Shown piece after piece: positions 43,229 through 51,961 of a stretch of 64,000 nucleotides of DNA. Origin of the DNA: Mongoliitalea daihaiensis (GTDB taxonomy: Bacteria; Bacteroidota; Bacteroidia; Cytophagales; Cyclobacteriaceae); contig NZ_CP063779.1 in assembly GCF_021596945.1 (NCBI RefSeq), forward strand, positions 3,942,001 through 4,006,000. Direction: 5' to 3'. The notes beneath the pieces were generated by a model, which was given only the letters and a program-made list of their open reading frames with translations, made no database searches and had not been told where the DNA came from. Made by a program: the position numbers and the translations under genes. Positions within the stretch are counted from its first letter, which is position 1; each line of letters opens with the position of its first letter.

Positions 43229-44239
43229 TTAAGTTTTATCATCTTCTAAAAGCTTGTTTAGCTCATTCTCAAGTTGTTCTTTATCAGGTAAATAAAGTTG
43301 ATATTTACTCACAAAAAGTTGATTACTTATGCTCTCTGTTGCATACTCCACTAAAACGTGGTCTTTAGCTGCTCCTAAAACTATTCCAATGGGTTCGTTG
43401 TCTCCCTCGGTGCTTACTTCTTTCTTAAAATAGTTCAGATACAAGTTCATTTGTCCAACGTCTTGATGCGTTACTTCTCCACGCTTCAAGTCAATGAGAA
43501 CAAAACACTTTAAGATACGGTGATAAAAAACGAGGTCAACAAAAAAATGTTTGCCACTGATTGATATTCGATATTGCCGTTTCTCAAACGTAAAGCCTTT
43601 ACCAAGCTCCAATAAAAAATGTTGAAGATTGGTAATCAGTTTTTCTTCCAGCTCACTTTCTAAAAAATGATGGCTTTCTGGAATATTCAAAAACTCCAAA
43701 ACATAAGGGTCTTTGAAAATATCGTCTGCCTTTTGAATTTCTTGTCCTTGCTCAGAAAGTTCCAGAACACTTTTCTTGTCTTTACTTAATGCCAAACGAT
43801 GAAACAGCATACTTTTCATTTGGCGTTTGAGTTCTCTAACGCTCCAGTTTTCTTTTTCTGTTTGTTTAGCGTAAAAGCTGATTTCAAGTTCATTGTCAGA
43901 ACGTAAAATCTCAAAATAATGGCTCCAACTCAATACGTTAGACAGTGTCTCACTTTTTGGGAAATATAGATACAATTTCCTCATATACAATAGGTTAGAC
44001 CTACTAAATCCCTTTCCATAACGTCGTGTTAAGTCTTTGGAAAGCTGCTCAAAAAGAAAAGTTCCATACGCTGCTTTTTCTTTACCACCTTGCTCAAATT
44101 CAACGATATGTCTCCCGATTAACCAATATGTCTGAACTAAAATACTGTTTACCGACTTAGCAACTTGCTCTCTTCCTTTTTGGAGAAGTCCTCCAATTTG
44201 GTTTATTAAGTCTGTATATTTTGATTGATCAATATTCAT
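43229..44239 (-). CDS. DUF1016 (YhcG-like) PD-(D/E)XK nuclease family protein
   Basis: The 336-residue protein has the N-terminal DUF1016 helical region (SILVQTYWLIGRHIVEFEQGG, YGKGFSRSNLLYMRKLYLYFP) and a C-terminal PD-(D/E)XK core: DLVFYHRILKCFVLIDLKRGE with catalytic Asp and DLK, then GQMNLYLNYF. The length is near the family norm (about 340-370). These genes occur with restriction systems, prophages and other accessory DNA. Here the gene is alone, with repeats on both sides. Confidence 0.85.
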   Translation of the reverse strand: MNIDQSKYTDLINQIGGLLQKGREQVAKSVNSILVQTYWLIGRHIVEFEQGGKEKAAYGTFLFEQLSKDLTRRYGKGFSRSNLLYMRKLYLYFPKSETLSNVLSWSHYFEILRSDNELEISFYAKQTEKENWSVRELKRQMKSMLFHRLALSKDKKSVLELSEQGQEIQKADDIFKDPYVLEFLNIPESHHFLESELEEKLITNLQHFLLELGKGFTFEKRQYRISISGKHFFVDLVFYHRILKCFVLIDLKRGEVTHQDVGQMNLYLNYFKKEVSTEGDNEPIGIVLGAAKDHVLVEYATESISNQLFVSKYQLYLPDKEQLENELNKLLEDDKT

Positions 44240-44445
44240 TTCTTCAAAGGTAAAAAATTGATTTTGAAAACGGTCTTGTCACATACAGAATTCTCCTTTT
44301 TGAAGAGTTACTCATGTCTTACCGCTAATATCAGCTTCCTTCCTTTCGAGATAAAGTGCGAAGAATACCTTCCATTTTTTTTAGTTCAACGGTCTTTGGG
44401 GCTGTCCGAGATTTGTAATCTCAGTCAGGAGATAATGAGGAGTGA

Positions 44446-44867
44446 ACAGTTGGGAATGAGGAATTTGGAATGAAGAATGAGGAATGAACGAGGGGTATAT
44501 AAAAAGTGAACAGTGAGCAGTGAACAGTTGGGAATGTGGAATGTGGAATTTAGGATGAGGAATGAACGAGGGGTATATAAAGAGTGAACAGTGAGCAGTG
44601 AACTGTGGGCTGTGGACAGTTAAGAGTGAACAATTAGGAATTAGGAATGAAAAATTTGGGATGAATGGTGTTAAATGTCATTTGGGGGTAGATTTTAATC
44701 TATGAATTGCCATGTAAGTTAGCATTAAGTGGCTTAGCCACGACCGACATTCTTGCCATGGGTTTTAACCCATGGATGGGAATCTTGTCCTAGAACCAGA
44801 GGCTCGCACGATGATTGCCTTCGAGCAAAAAAGCGCTTTCCGAGCCGATAGGGACGTGATTGTCTTT
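44446..44867. repeat. 422-bp direct repeat, left copy
   Basis: It is identical to 47306-47727 except for four substitutions and has no indel (constant offset 2860). It holds GGAATGA/GTGAACA heptads, the GTGGC-TTA-GCCAC hairpin (44729-44741), the AT/AT REP-like hairpin (44756-44775) and the GGCTCG/CGAGCC element. Three of the four differences lie in the last 30 bases. Confidence 0.92.
44756..44775 (+). repeat. REP-like hairpin, AT/AT allele
   Basis: Arms CCATGGGTT and AACCCATGG, 2-nt loop. It is part of the duplicated 422-bp block. Confidence 0.72.
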
Positions 44868-45132
44868 TAATGTAATTACTGTAATTTGATTTTTTTATGT
44901 TTATAATTTTTAGATGGAGGTAATAGCTTTTGGGATTTTTACCTACATGTTCGTTACTTTTTGCATCGCCCAAAAAGTAACCAAAAACGCTAGTCAGAAA
45001 AATCCTTCTCCCCGCAGGGCCCACCCCGGCGCGGTTTTCTGACGTCCCGCCCGCCAGTACTGCCAACGGTTGGCGGTTAAAAATCTATCTCAAAAATCCC
45101 TGATAAGCCTGAAGGGCTTAAATCTTGAGTAG

Positions 45133-45196
45133 CCCCGGGTAAGGTGTTACAGTAATAATTTTATACACTGACATCTCCTCACACCGCAACCCGGGG
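45133..45196 (+). repeat. REP-like hairpin, CC/GG allele with long loop
   Basis: Arms CCCCGGGT (45133-45140) and ACCCGGGG (45189-45196), TAGCC head. Nearly the same as the copy at 38678-38741. Confidence 0.65.
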
Positions 45197-45820
45197 ACAG
45201 GGATCGTCTCCAGGATCCAGAGGCTCGCACTTGGATTATCTTCAAGCAAATAATCGCTTTCCGAGCCGATACGGCGGTAATTGTTTTTAAATCTGACCAA
45301 AAACCTAGACTTCTCTTTTGTAAGATTTTTGTTATTTATAAGCACTAATTGTTAACTAGGATATTGCTACTATTTACTCTTATTGTCGTTACTTTTTGCA
45401 TCGCCCAAAAAGTAACCAAAAAGGCTAGTCAGAAAAATCCTTCTCCCCGCAGGGCCCACGCCGGCGCGGTTTTCTGACCTCCTCCCCGCATCAGTACTAC
45501 TATCGGATAATCTTTGAATAAACATTCAGGATTTTTTTTATCTCCAAATATAAAACCATCAATCCGTGTCAAATCTGTTCAATCTCCTGGATCTGTGAGA
45601 GAATTTCGGTTTTCTGACCTCTTCCCCGCAAGTGCTACCAACGGCTTCATATACCCTTCAAAATATTTTTTCCGCGATTTCTGCGATTTCTGCGAGAGGC
45701 TTTCGGTTTTTCTGACCTCCTCCCCGCCAGTACTGCCAGCGGATAATCTCTAAATAAACAATCAAGGTGATGTTTGACCCCCTTGGGGTCTTAAGCAAGG
45801 AATAAACAACCCATTATCAA

Positions 45821-45841
45821 CCACGGGTTAAAAACCCGTGG
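45821..45841 (-). repeat. REP-like hairpin, AC/GT allele
   Basis: Arms CCACGGGTT and AACCCGTGG with a 3-nt loop, in the same sequence surroundings as at 96-116 and 39283-39303. Confidence 0.7.
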
Positions 45842-45934
45842 CTATTGAGAGGTTTGACTCTTTCAGAGTCTTTCTAATACCCTTCAAAATCTTTTTTCCG
45901 CGATTTCTGTGTCTTCTGCGAGATGTCCTTTCTT

Positions 45935-47188
45935 CTAAACACCCAAAGAAGCTAATGAAATGACATTTATTCCATCTGGGCGACAGTAACTCATACCTGT
46001 CCCTGTTATAATGTTCAGTGACTTTGGTTTTTCCATTTTGTCTGTGTCTATGGCAGTAGCAAATTTTTTTAGATTATCTGCGGCCTCTTCAATAAAACCT
46101 ACACCCAACTTAATTTCAAAAGCTGCATAATCACCATTGCGTTTCTGCACAATAGCATCCACCTCATTTCCATATGAATCGTTGTAATGAAACACAGTAG
46201 CATCATTTGCTTTGGCATAGACATTCAATTCATGAATGGCCAATGATTCAAAAAGAAAACCTGTATATTTCAAATCTTTAATTAAAGCCTCTTTATCCAA
46301 ACCCAACACTGCCACGGCTAATGAAGGATCACATAAGTGTCTTTTGGGAGACTTGCGTAAGGACGCCGCCGATCGAATATGAGGATTAAACGCCGGTTGC
46401 TCGTACAAAATCATTAATTTGGATAAAGCGTCTAAGTAATCGGAAAGCGTATTTCTTGAAAGCTCGTTACTTTCATTCATTTTTACATCTTTCTCTAAAG
46501 TGGAGTTATCAACTATTGTTGCACTATTTCTAGCTAAAGAGCGTAGTAAACTTCGCACTTTAAAAGGATTCCTCTTGACTCCAGATACTTGGCTCATATC
46601 TACTTCGCATAGCAAATCCACATAGCCTCGATTCAAATTCAATGCATTTTTGTAGTTCTCATGAATCAAGGCTGGCCAACCACCAATACATATTCTTTCA
46701 ATGATAAATTCCAGCGAAATAGCAGGTTCGTAGTATTCTCTCCTATTACCCTGAAGCAAATCAGATAGTTTTACCATTCCACTGGAGTAGTCTAATTCTT
46801 GCCAGGTCATGGTTTCCATTTGTAAGACTGTAAATCGTCCGGCACCACTATGAAGCTTAACTTTTTCGGGTGGGTTAGCAGAACCGGTAAGTATGTATAA
46901 ACCTTTGGACTTCAGTTCATCCACTTCGTGCCTCACGTAATTCCATATCTCAGGTTGCTCTTGCCACTCATCGATCAACCTTGGGGTCTCTCCTTCTAAT
47001 AATAACCGTGGATTAGTTTTCATGATTGTGGAAACCTGTGGATCTCTATCCATTCTCAGGATGCTCTTTGCATATTGTAAAGCTGTTTCTGTCTTCCCGC
47101 AGGATTTTGGACCTTTAATCAGTATGGCACCCGAAGCAGTCATTTTTTCTTTTAAATCATCTTCAATTAATCGTTTGATGTACCCCAT
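45935..47188 (-). CDS. AAA_14/DUF4143 ATPase, second
   Basis: The 417-residue protein has Walker A IKGPKSCGKTETALQ, a Walker B-like RLIDEWQ, a sensor-like YILTGSANPP, and a DUF4143 C-terminal region with the nuclease-like core (FESLAIHELNVYAK, NEVDAIVQKRNGDYAAFEIKLG). It belongs to a different subgroup from the gene at 39921, so the two are not a local duplication. It lies between two copies of a 422-bp direct repeat and has three 23-bp iterons upstream. Confidence 0.82.
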   Translation of the reverse strand: MGYIKRLIEDDLKEKMTASGAILIKGPKSCGKTETALQYAKSILRMDRDPQVSTIMKTNPRLLLEGETPRLIDEWQEQPEIWNYVRHEVDELKSKGLYILTGSANPPEKVKLHSGAGRFTVLQMETMTWQELDYSSGMVKLSDLLQGNRREYYEPAISLEFIIERICIGGWPALIHENYKNALNLNRGYVDLLCEVDMSQVSGVKRNPFKVRSLLRSLARNSATIVDNSTLEKDVKMNESNELSRNTLSDYLDALSKLMILYEQPAFNPHIRSAASLRKSPKRHLCDPSLAVAVLGLDKEALIKDLKYTGFLFESLAIHELNVYAKANDATVFHYNDSYGNEVDAIVQKRNGDYAAFEIKLGVGFIEEAADNLKKFATAIDTDKMEKPKSLNIITGTGMSYCRPDGINVISLASLGV

Positions 47189-47231
47189 AGAAGTTAATTT
47201 GATGATATACGAAGGTACAGGTAAAAATTAA

Positions 47232-47292
47232 TTGTGCAAATTTAAGACTTATTTTTGTGCAAATTTAAGGTTTATTTTTGTGCAAAAATTAG
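47232..47292. promoter_or_regulatory. Three 23-bp iterons upstream of the second ATPase gene
   Basis: Units starting TTGTGCAAATTTAAG begin at 47232, 47255 and 47278; the third is degenerate. Read on the gene strand, the first two units contain a perfect TAAATTTG (-7 type box). They could be tandem promoters or binding sites for an autoregulator; the spacing between boxes is shorter than the usual -33/-7 distance. Confidence 0.5.
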
Positions 47293-47305
47293 GAGTAAGC
47301 AATGG

Positions 47306-47727
47306 ACAGTTGGGAATGAGGAATTTGGAATGAAGAATGAGGAATGAACGAGGGGTATATAAAAAGTGAACAGTGAGCAGTGAACAGTTGGGAATGTGGA
47401 ATGTGGAATTTAGGATGAGGAATGAACGAGGGGTATATAAAGAGTGAACAGTGAGCAGTGAACTGTGGGCTGTGGACAGTTAAGAGTGAACAATTAGGAA
47501 TTAGGAATGAAAAATTTGGGATGAATGGTGTTAAATGTCATTTGGGGGTAGATTTTAATCTATGAATTGCTATGTAAGTTAGCATTAAGTGGCTTAGCCA
47601 CGACCGACATTCTTGCCATGGGTTTTAACCCATGGATGGGAATCTTGTCCTAGAACCAGAGGCTCGCACGATGATTGCCTTCGAGCAAAAAGGCGGTTTT
47701 CGAGCCGATAGGGACGTGATTGTCTTT
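47306..47727. repeat. 422-bp direct repeat, right copy
   Basis: Partner of 44446-44867, with four substitutions. After 47727 the copies part: this one continues into AGATCACTATTTTCGAG, the other into a different tail. Confidence 0.92.
47616..47635 (+). repeat. REP-like hairpin, AT/AT allele
   Basis: Arms CCATGGGTT and AACCCATGG; identical to the hairpin at 44756-44775. Confidence 0.72.
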
Positions 47728-48328
47728 AGATCACTATTTTCGAGATTTCCAGTCCTCTAGGTGAATTGGTTTTTTTGGAGATTTATTAGCTCAATTTGAA
47801 CCAAAATGATTAATGCAATTTGCTTTCATTGTCGTTACTTTTTGCATCGCCCAAAAAGTAACCAAAAACGCTAGTCAGAAAAATCCTTCTCCCCGCAGGG
47901 CCCACGCTGGCCCGGTTTTCTGACCTCCTCCCCGCAAGTGACACCAACGGCTTACCGTATAAAATGTGAAAAGGACTTTTAGAAGAAAATTAGAGACAAA
48001 AACAAAATCAAGGTGATGTTTGACCCCCTTGGGGTTTTAAGAAACCCTTTATCAAGCACGGATTAAAAACCCGTGTCTATTGAAAAGTTTGAGTCTTTCA
48101 TATACCCTTCAAAATATTTTTTCCGCGATTTCTGCGCTTTCCGCGAGAAGCTTTCGGTTTTTCTGACCTTCCCCCCGCCAGTACTGCCAGCGGTAAGTGA
48201 ACAGTGAGCAGTGTACAGTTGGGAATGAGGAATTAGGAATTAGGAATGAACGAGGGTTATATAAAGAGTGAACAGTGAGCAGTGAACAGTGTAGTAACAA
48301 AAATCGATTAACTTAAGGAAAATTAAGT

Positions 48329-48405
48329 CTTGCCTCTTGATTCTTGGTTCTTGATTCTTGTTTCTTGTTTCTTGATTCTTGTTTCTTGTTTCTTGTTTCT
48401 TGTTT
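48329..48405. repeat. 11-unit heptad array of the CTTGNTT family
   Basis: The units are CTTGCCT, CTTGATT, CTTGGTT and CTTGTTT in strict 7-bp register, ending at CTTAAATCTCGCC. The array lies 63 bp from the 3' end of the Wzc-type gene. Confidence 0.9.
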
Positions 48406-48467
48406 CTTAAATCTCGCCTCACAATAGTCAAGCTCCCTTGTCCCTCATCAAAGTATCCTGCAAAAAC

Positions 48468-50891
48468 CTAGCGTGCTCTTTTGAACAGTCGCTTCCACCA
48501 GGCTACCTTTTCCTCTTCATGGTACCCGTAGGAATTATAGCCATACCCGTAGCCGTACCCATAGCCATAGCCATTATCTACATGGATATCGTTGAGGATG
48601 CCGTAGAGCTTTTGTACATTGCCTTTTTCTACGAGGTTATTGACGATCTGAATGTTGCCTTTCGGAGAATAATTCTGTCGGAAAACAAAGAAATTGACAT
48701 CAGAAAAAGAGAACAGCTGCTTGGTTTCGGAGACTAAACCCACCGGCGGACAATCCAAGACCACCACGTCGTAAGCTTCTTTGATTTCTTCGATCATCTC
48801 CCGAAACTTGTCTTTTAGTAACAACTCTGCTGGGTTGGGCGGTACAGGACCAGAAAGTAAGACATCCAAATGTTCAAATTCAGACTTTTTCACCACCGAC
48901 TGCCAAGGGGTAGCTGAACTCAAACATGTACTTACTCCCTTGTCGTTAGCCATTCCGAAGAGTTCGGCAATTTTTGGCTTGCGCAAATCCAACCCTACAA
49001 GGATGGTCTTTTTCCCCATCAGGGAGTAGGCCGCCGCCATATTGACCGAAATAAAGGTTTTGCCCTCTCCCGAAATTCCGGAAGTAAAGAGTATGGTCAA
49101 TTTTTCCGTATTGGAAGCTAGGTAAGCGATGTCTGCCCGTATGTTTCTGAAAGACTCTGTTACCGAGGAACGTGGATTTTGAAAAACTGGGATTTTCTCC
49201 GCTTCCACAGACCTGCCCACCGCCCCGATAAGCGGAACTTTGATGGCCTTTTCCAATTCTTTGGGATCCTCTACTTTATCATTCAGATAAAAGGCTAAGG
49301 TGATAAAAGCAATAGGTATCATCATCCCCAAGGCAAGCCCCAAGGCCAAATTACGGGTAGTTTTAGGGGCAATCGGCCCTCCTACACCACGAGCTGTATC
49401 TAGGATAGAGTTCTTTGGAATGTTGGAAGCTTTGGTAATCTGCGCCTCTGCACGCTTTTGCAAGAGGTAGATGTATATGTTCTCGTTGATACTAAACTGT
49501 CGTTGGATACCCAAGAGTTTGCGCTCCGTCTCAGGCAACAAGTTGATCTCTCGCTCCAACAATCGGATACGGCTATTGATATCTGCCAACAAGGTTTGCG
49601 TGCTGTTCACAGCAGAGTTGATATTTTCCCTGAGGGTTTGTTTGGTGTTTTCTATTTGGCCACGCACCTCCCGCACGAAGGGGGACTGTTCGGTGTAGTT
49701 GGCCCCTAAGCGAACCCGTTCAGCTTGCAGTTCGGACAAGGTACTCACCAAGGCATTGAGGAGAGGATCCGAAAGCCCGATCAAGGAAGGTGCCACCAAT
49801 TCTCCCAACTGATCATTGGACAGGTAACTTTGTAGGGTACGGTAGTATTTGATATTGATTTCAGCTTCCGAACGTTGTTTTTCAAATTCCTGTAAACGCT
49901 GAAAGATCTGCGTGCCTTCTTCCGATAGGTTGAAAATGCGGTTTTCAGTCCGGTAATTCTCTAAGCGTGTTTCCACAAAGTTCAGGGAATCCGTAATTCC
50001 TGACAACTGTTCTTCTATAAAGCGAATGGTATTTTCGGAGGCTTTATTTTTCTCCTTCAATTCACGCTCCAAATAGGTTTGCATCAGTTTGTTTACGTAA
50101 TCTTCTCCCAATCGTCGGTTGGGTGTTTGCACACCTATGTTGAGAATGGTGGAAGACTTATCCGTGGTTGCTACTTCTAAGGCGTTTCGGTACCGCAAGG
50201 AAAGGGTCAAATTGTCTTCTACAGTAAAGTAAATGACATCTCCTGTAGCAGCCGTAATATTGGTGATGTTCAATTCAAAGTTATCCCCTTTGGCCAAGGT
50301 GCCGAAGCGATAGTTAATGGAGAAGGAAGGAGGATTTTCCAACTGGATTTTTTGAAAAGGCGTTTGGGGGTTGTAGACCGCAAAACCTTCACCTTCCACG
50401 CTTAAGTTGTAGGTTTGTTGATCCAGAACTTCCAATCGAAACATCCCCCCTACCAGTTGTGGGCTTTTGAAATCCACCTGCACGACAATCGGCACATTGC
50501 CGTAGAGCTGTGTTTTGCGTAGAAATTCATCCCGGAAGTAGGAAACGTTTAAGTTGAGTTGAGAAACCGTCTCTTCTGCCAAGGAAAGGGATCGTAAAAT
50601 TCCGATTTCATTAGACAAGTTGGATTTATTCTGAATCAGTCCTGCTGCATCGAAGAGATCATCTCCCAAGATATTTCGTGCTTCATTGACTAATACCGTA
50701 CCCTCCACTTTGTAGATGGGGGTAGACCATTTGTTGAAAAAATAGGCGGACACCACCCCTAACAGCACACAGATTGCAATGATCAGCCAATGTTTGAGGT
50801 AGCGGTAGAGCAAAGCTCTGATTTCATTGTCCTCTGAAGGAGCAGGTTGGAAAGGTTGAATGGGGTTTGGATACGAGGGTTGCTGAGCCAT
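48468..50891 (-). CDS. Wzc-type chain-length determinant and tyrosine autokinase
   Basis: The 807-residue protein has a Wzz domain with a first membrane segment near residues 35-52, a long periplasmic coiled-coil region (about 270-480), a second membrane segment near 518-538 (NLALGLALGMMIPIAFITLAF) and a cytoplasmic BY-kinase. Kinase motifs: TSGISGEGKTFISVN (Walker A), ILVGLDLRKPK (Walker A') and VVLDCPPVG (Walker B). The C-terminal tail has a Tyr cluster (GYGYGYGYGYGYNSYGY), the likely autophosphorylation sites. It follows the Wza-type gene by 6 bp. It controls chain length and export of the polysaccharide at the inner membrane. Confidence 0.92.
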   Translation of the reverse strand: MAQQPSYPNPIQPFQPAPSEDNEIRALLYRYLKHWLIIAICVLLGVVSAYFFNKWSTPIYKVEGTVLVNEARNILGDDLFDAAGLIQNKSNLSNEIGILRSLSLAEETVSQLNLNVSYFRDEFLRKTQLYGNVPIVVQVDFKSPQLVGGMFRLEVLDQQTYNLSVEGEGFAVYNPQTPFQKIQLENPPSFSINYRFGTLAKGDNFELNITNITAATGDVIYFTVEDNLTLSLRYRNALEVATTDKSSTILNIGVQTPNRRLGEDYVNKLMQTYLERELKEKNKASENTIRFIEEQLSGITDSLNFVETRLENYRTENRIFNLSEEGTQIFQRLQEFEKQRSEAEINIKYYRTLQSYLSNDQLGELVAPSLIGLSDPLLNALVSTLSELQAERVRLGANYTEQSPFVREVRGQIENTKQTLRENINSAVNSTQTLLADINSRIRLLEREINLLPETERKLLGIQRQFSINENIYIYLLQKRAEAQITKASNIPKNSILDTARGVGGPIAPKTTRNLALGLALGMMIPIAFITLAFYLNDKVEDPKELEKAIKVPLIGAVGRSVEAEKIPVFQNPRSSVTESFRNIRADIAYLASNTEKLTILFTSGISGEGKTFISVNMAAAYSLMGKKTILVGLDLRKPKIAELFGMANDKGVSTCLSSATPWQSVVKKSEFEHLDVLLSGPVPPNPAELLLKDKFREMIEEIKEAYDVVVLDCPPVGLVSETKQLFSFSDVNFFVFRQNYSPKGNIQIVNNLVEKGNVQKLYGILNDIHVDNGYGYGYGYGYGYNSYGYHEEEKVAWWKRLFKRAR

Positions 50892-50897
50892 AATTAC

Positions 50898-51707
50898 TTA
50901 ACGAAGAACCAAATTGAGGACAAGTGCCACCAATGAAAGGGAGCTGATGATCAGGGAAATGGATTGGGCGGCATTTTCGCCTGCACCGATTTCACGGACT
51001 TTCATGGGTTCAGCATACAGCTGATCGTTGGGTTGAATAAAATAAAAAGGGGAAGAAATCAACTGACGGTCTTGTAAGTTGACCCGATGCAACTTGGTTC
51101 CGTCCGGATACTGTCGAATGAGCAAGAGTTCGTCCCGCTTGGCTGCGATGGTCATATCCCCTGCATGAGCAATGGCTTCAAAGATAGTCATTCGGTCTTG
51201 GAGAATGGTATATTTTCCCGGTCTCCTGAATTCACCGATCGTTGAAAAACGGATACCTCCAAGTTTGACTCGTACAAATAGCTCGGTAGTCACGAATTCC
51301 TTTAATTCCTTTTCTAGAGCTGCACGAGTTTCGTCCAAGGTCATTTCCAGGACATTGACATCTCCGATGATGGGAAGGCGGATATTTCCATGTTTATCCA
51401 CGGTATAGCCAGTCATGTAATACACATCTCCCCCCCCTTGAGCACCCTGCATCATGTTCATATTCATGTTATTTTGCGGGGGGCCAAAACCGCTTTGGAG
51501 GAAATCATCCACCGTTTTGATTTGGATTTCGACGATGTCGTTGTACTGCAAACGGTATTCCGGCATTTCGTAAGTAATCAACTGATCCTCAGGGATAGGC
51601 GTATTACCTTCCAGGTTTTGGAGGTAGATAATGCGCTTATTTGATACACAGGAAGCTGCAAAAAGCATTAGGCCTAGGCACAAAGCCAATAATCGGAGAC
51701 GATTCAT
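50898..51707 (-). CDS. Wza-type polysaccharide export lipoprotein
   Basis: This protein of about 269 residues starts from the ATG at 51707, giving the lipoprotein signal MNRLRLLALCLGLMLFAASC. It has a Poly_export domain (YRLQYNDIVEIQIKTVD, YTVDKHGNIRLPIIGDV), an SLBB-like part (FRRPGKYTILQDRMTIFEAIAHAGD) and a hydrophobic C-terminal helix (ISLIISSLSLVALVLNLVL). An insertion rich in Met, Asn and Gly (NNMNMNMMQGAQGGG) lies in the export domain. It should form the outer-membrane export channel with the Wzc partner encoded 6 bp downstream. Confidence 0.9.
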   Translation of the reverse strand: MNRLRLLALCLGLMLFAASCVSNKRIIYLQNLEGNTPIPEDQLITYEMPEYRLQYNDIVEIQIKTVDDFLQSGFGPPQNNMNMNMMQGAQGGGDVYYMTGYTVDKHGNIRLPIIGDVNVLEMTLDETRAALEKELKEFVTTELFVRVKLGGIRFSTIGEFRRPGKYTILQDRMTIFEAIAHAGDMTIAAKRDELLLIRQYPDGTKLHRVNLQDRQLISSPFYFIQPNDQLYAEPMKVREIGAGENAAQSISLIISSLSLVALVLNLVLR

Positions 51708-51739
51708 AAATATAAAAGTAATCAATATTAAATCAGCTG

Positions 51740-51769
51740 CAATATTAGTAAGAAATGTTTAATGAACAA
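51740..51769 (-). promoter_or_regulatory. Predicted promoter of the Wza-Wzc unit
   Basis: On the minus strand TTG (51767-51769), a 19-bp spacer and TAATATTG (51740-51747) fit TTG...TAnnTTTG with one mismatch. The -7 box ends 32 bp before the ATG at 51707. Confidence 0.5.
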
Positions 51770-51941
51770 AAAGGAAGGGAGGGGTGGGAATGTGGAATGT
51801 GGAATTTAGAATGAGGAATGTGGAATTTAGAATGAGGAATGAACGAGGGTTATATAAAAAGAGAGGGTCGTTTTTAAATCGTTTACTTTTAAATGTATTG
51901 AATTTTAAGAGCGAATGGCATAGCCATGATTGACATATTAG

Positions 51942-51961
51942 CCTCGGGTTTCAACCCGAGG
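51942..51961 (+). repeat. REP-like hairpin, TC/GA allele
   Basis: Arms CCTCGGGTT and AACCCGAGG; same surroundings as at 41803 and 42407. Confidence 0.72.

Larger units (their letters stand above)
44240..45934. repeat. Mosaic repeat region, between DUF1016 and second ATPase
   Basis: No credible gene. It includes the 422-bp block 44446-44867, hairpin modules at 44953-44981 and 45388-45416, a second long-loop hairpin at 45133-45196, an AC/GT hairpin at 45821-45841, and core repeats near 45034, 45469, 45607 and 45706. The last tail (CGCGATTTCTGTGTCTTC) is cut off at about 45920 by the end of the ATPase gene. Confidence 0.8.
47293..48467. repeat. Mosaic repeat region, right part
   Basis: No credible gene. 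It holds the right copy of the 422-bp repeat (47306-47727) with the AT/AT hairpin (47616-47635), a hairpin module at 47834-47862, the right copy of the 336-bp block (47832-48167), core repeats near 47914 and 48156, and a clean heptad array at 48329-48405. Confidence 0.8.

Noticed and set aside
41380-45066. Small ORFs with GRRSENRAGVGPAGRR and GYFLGDAKSN sequences (41380-41589, 42518-42721, 44734-45066) as genes
   Set aside because: They are translations of the 29-bp hairpin module and the GTCAGAAAA/TTTTCTGAC element, present in eight copies with structure-preserving changes; the reading frames have no consistent start or end.
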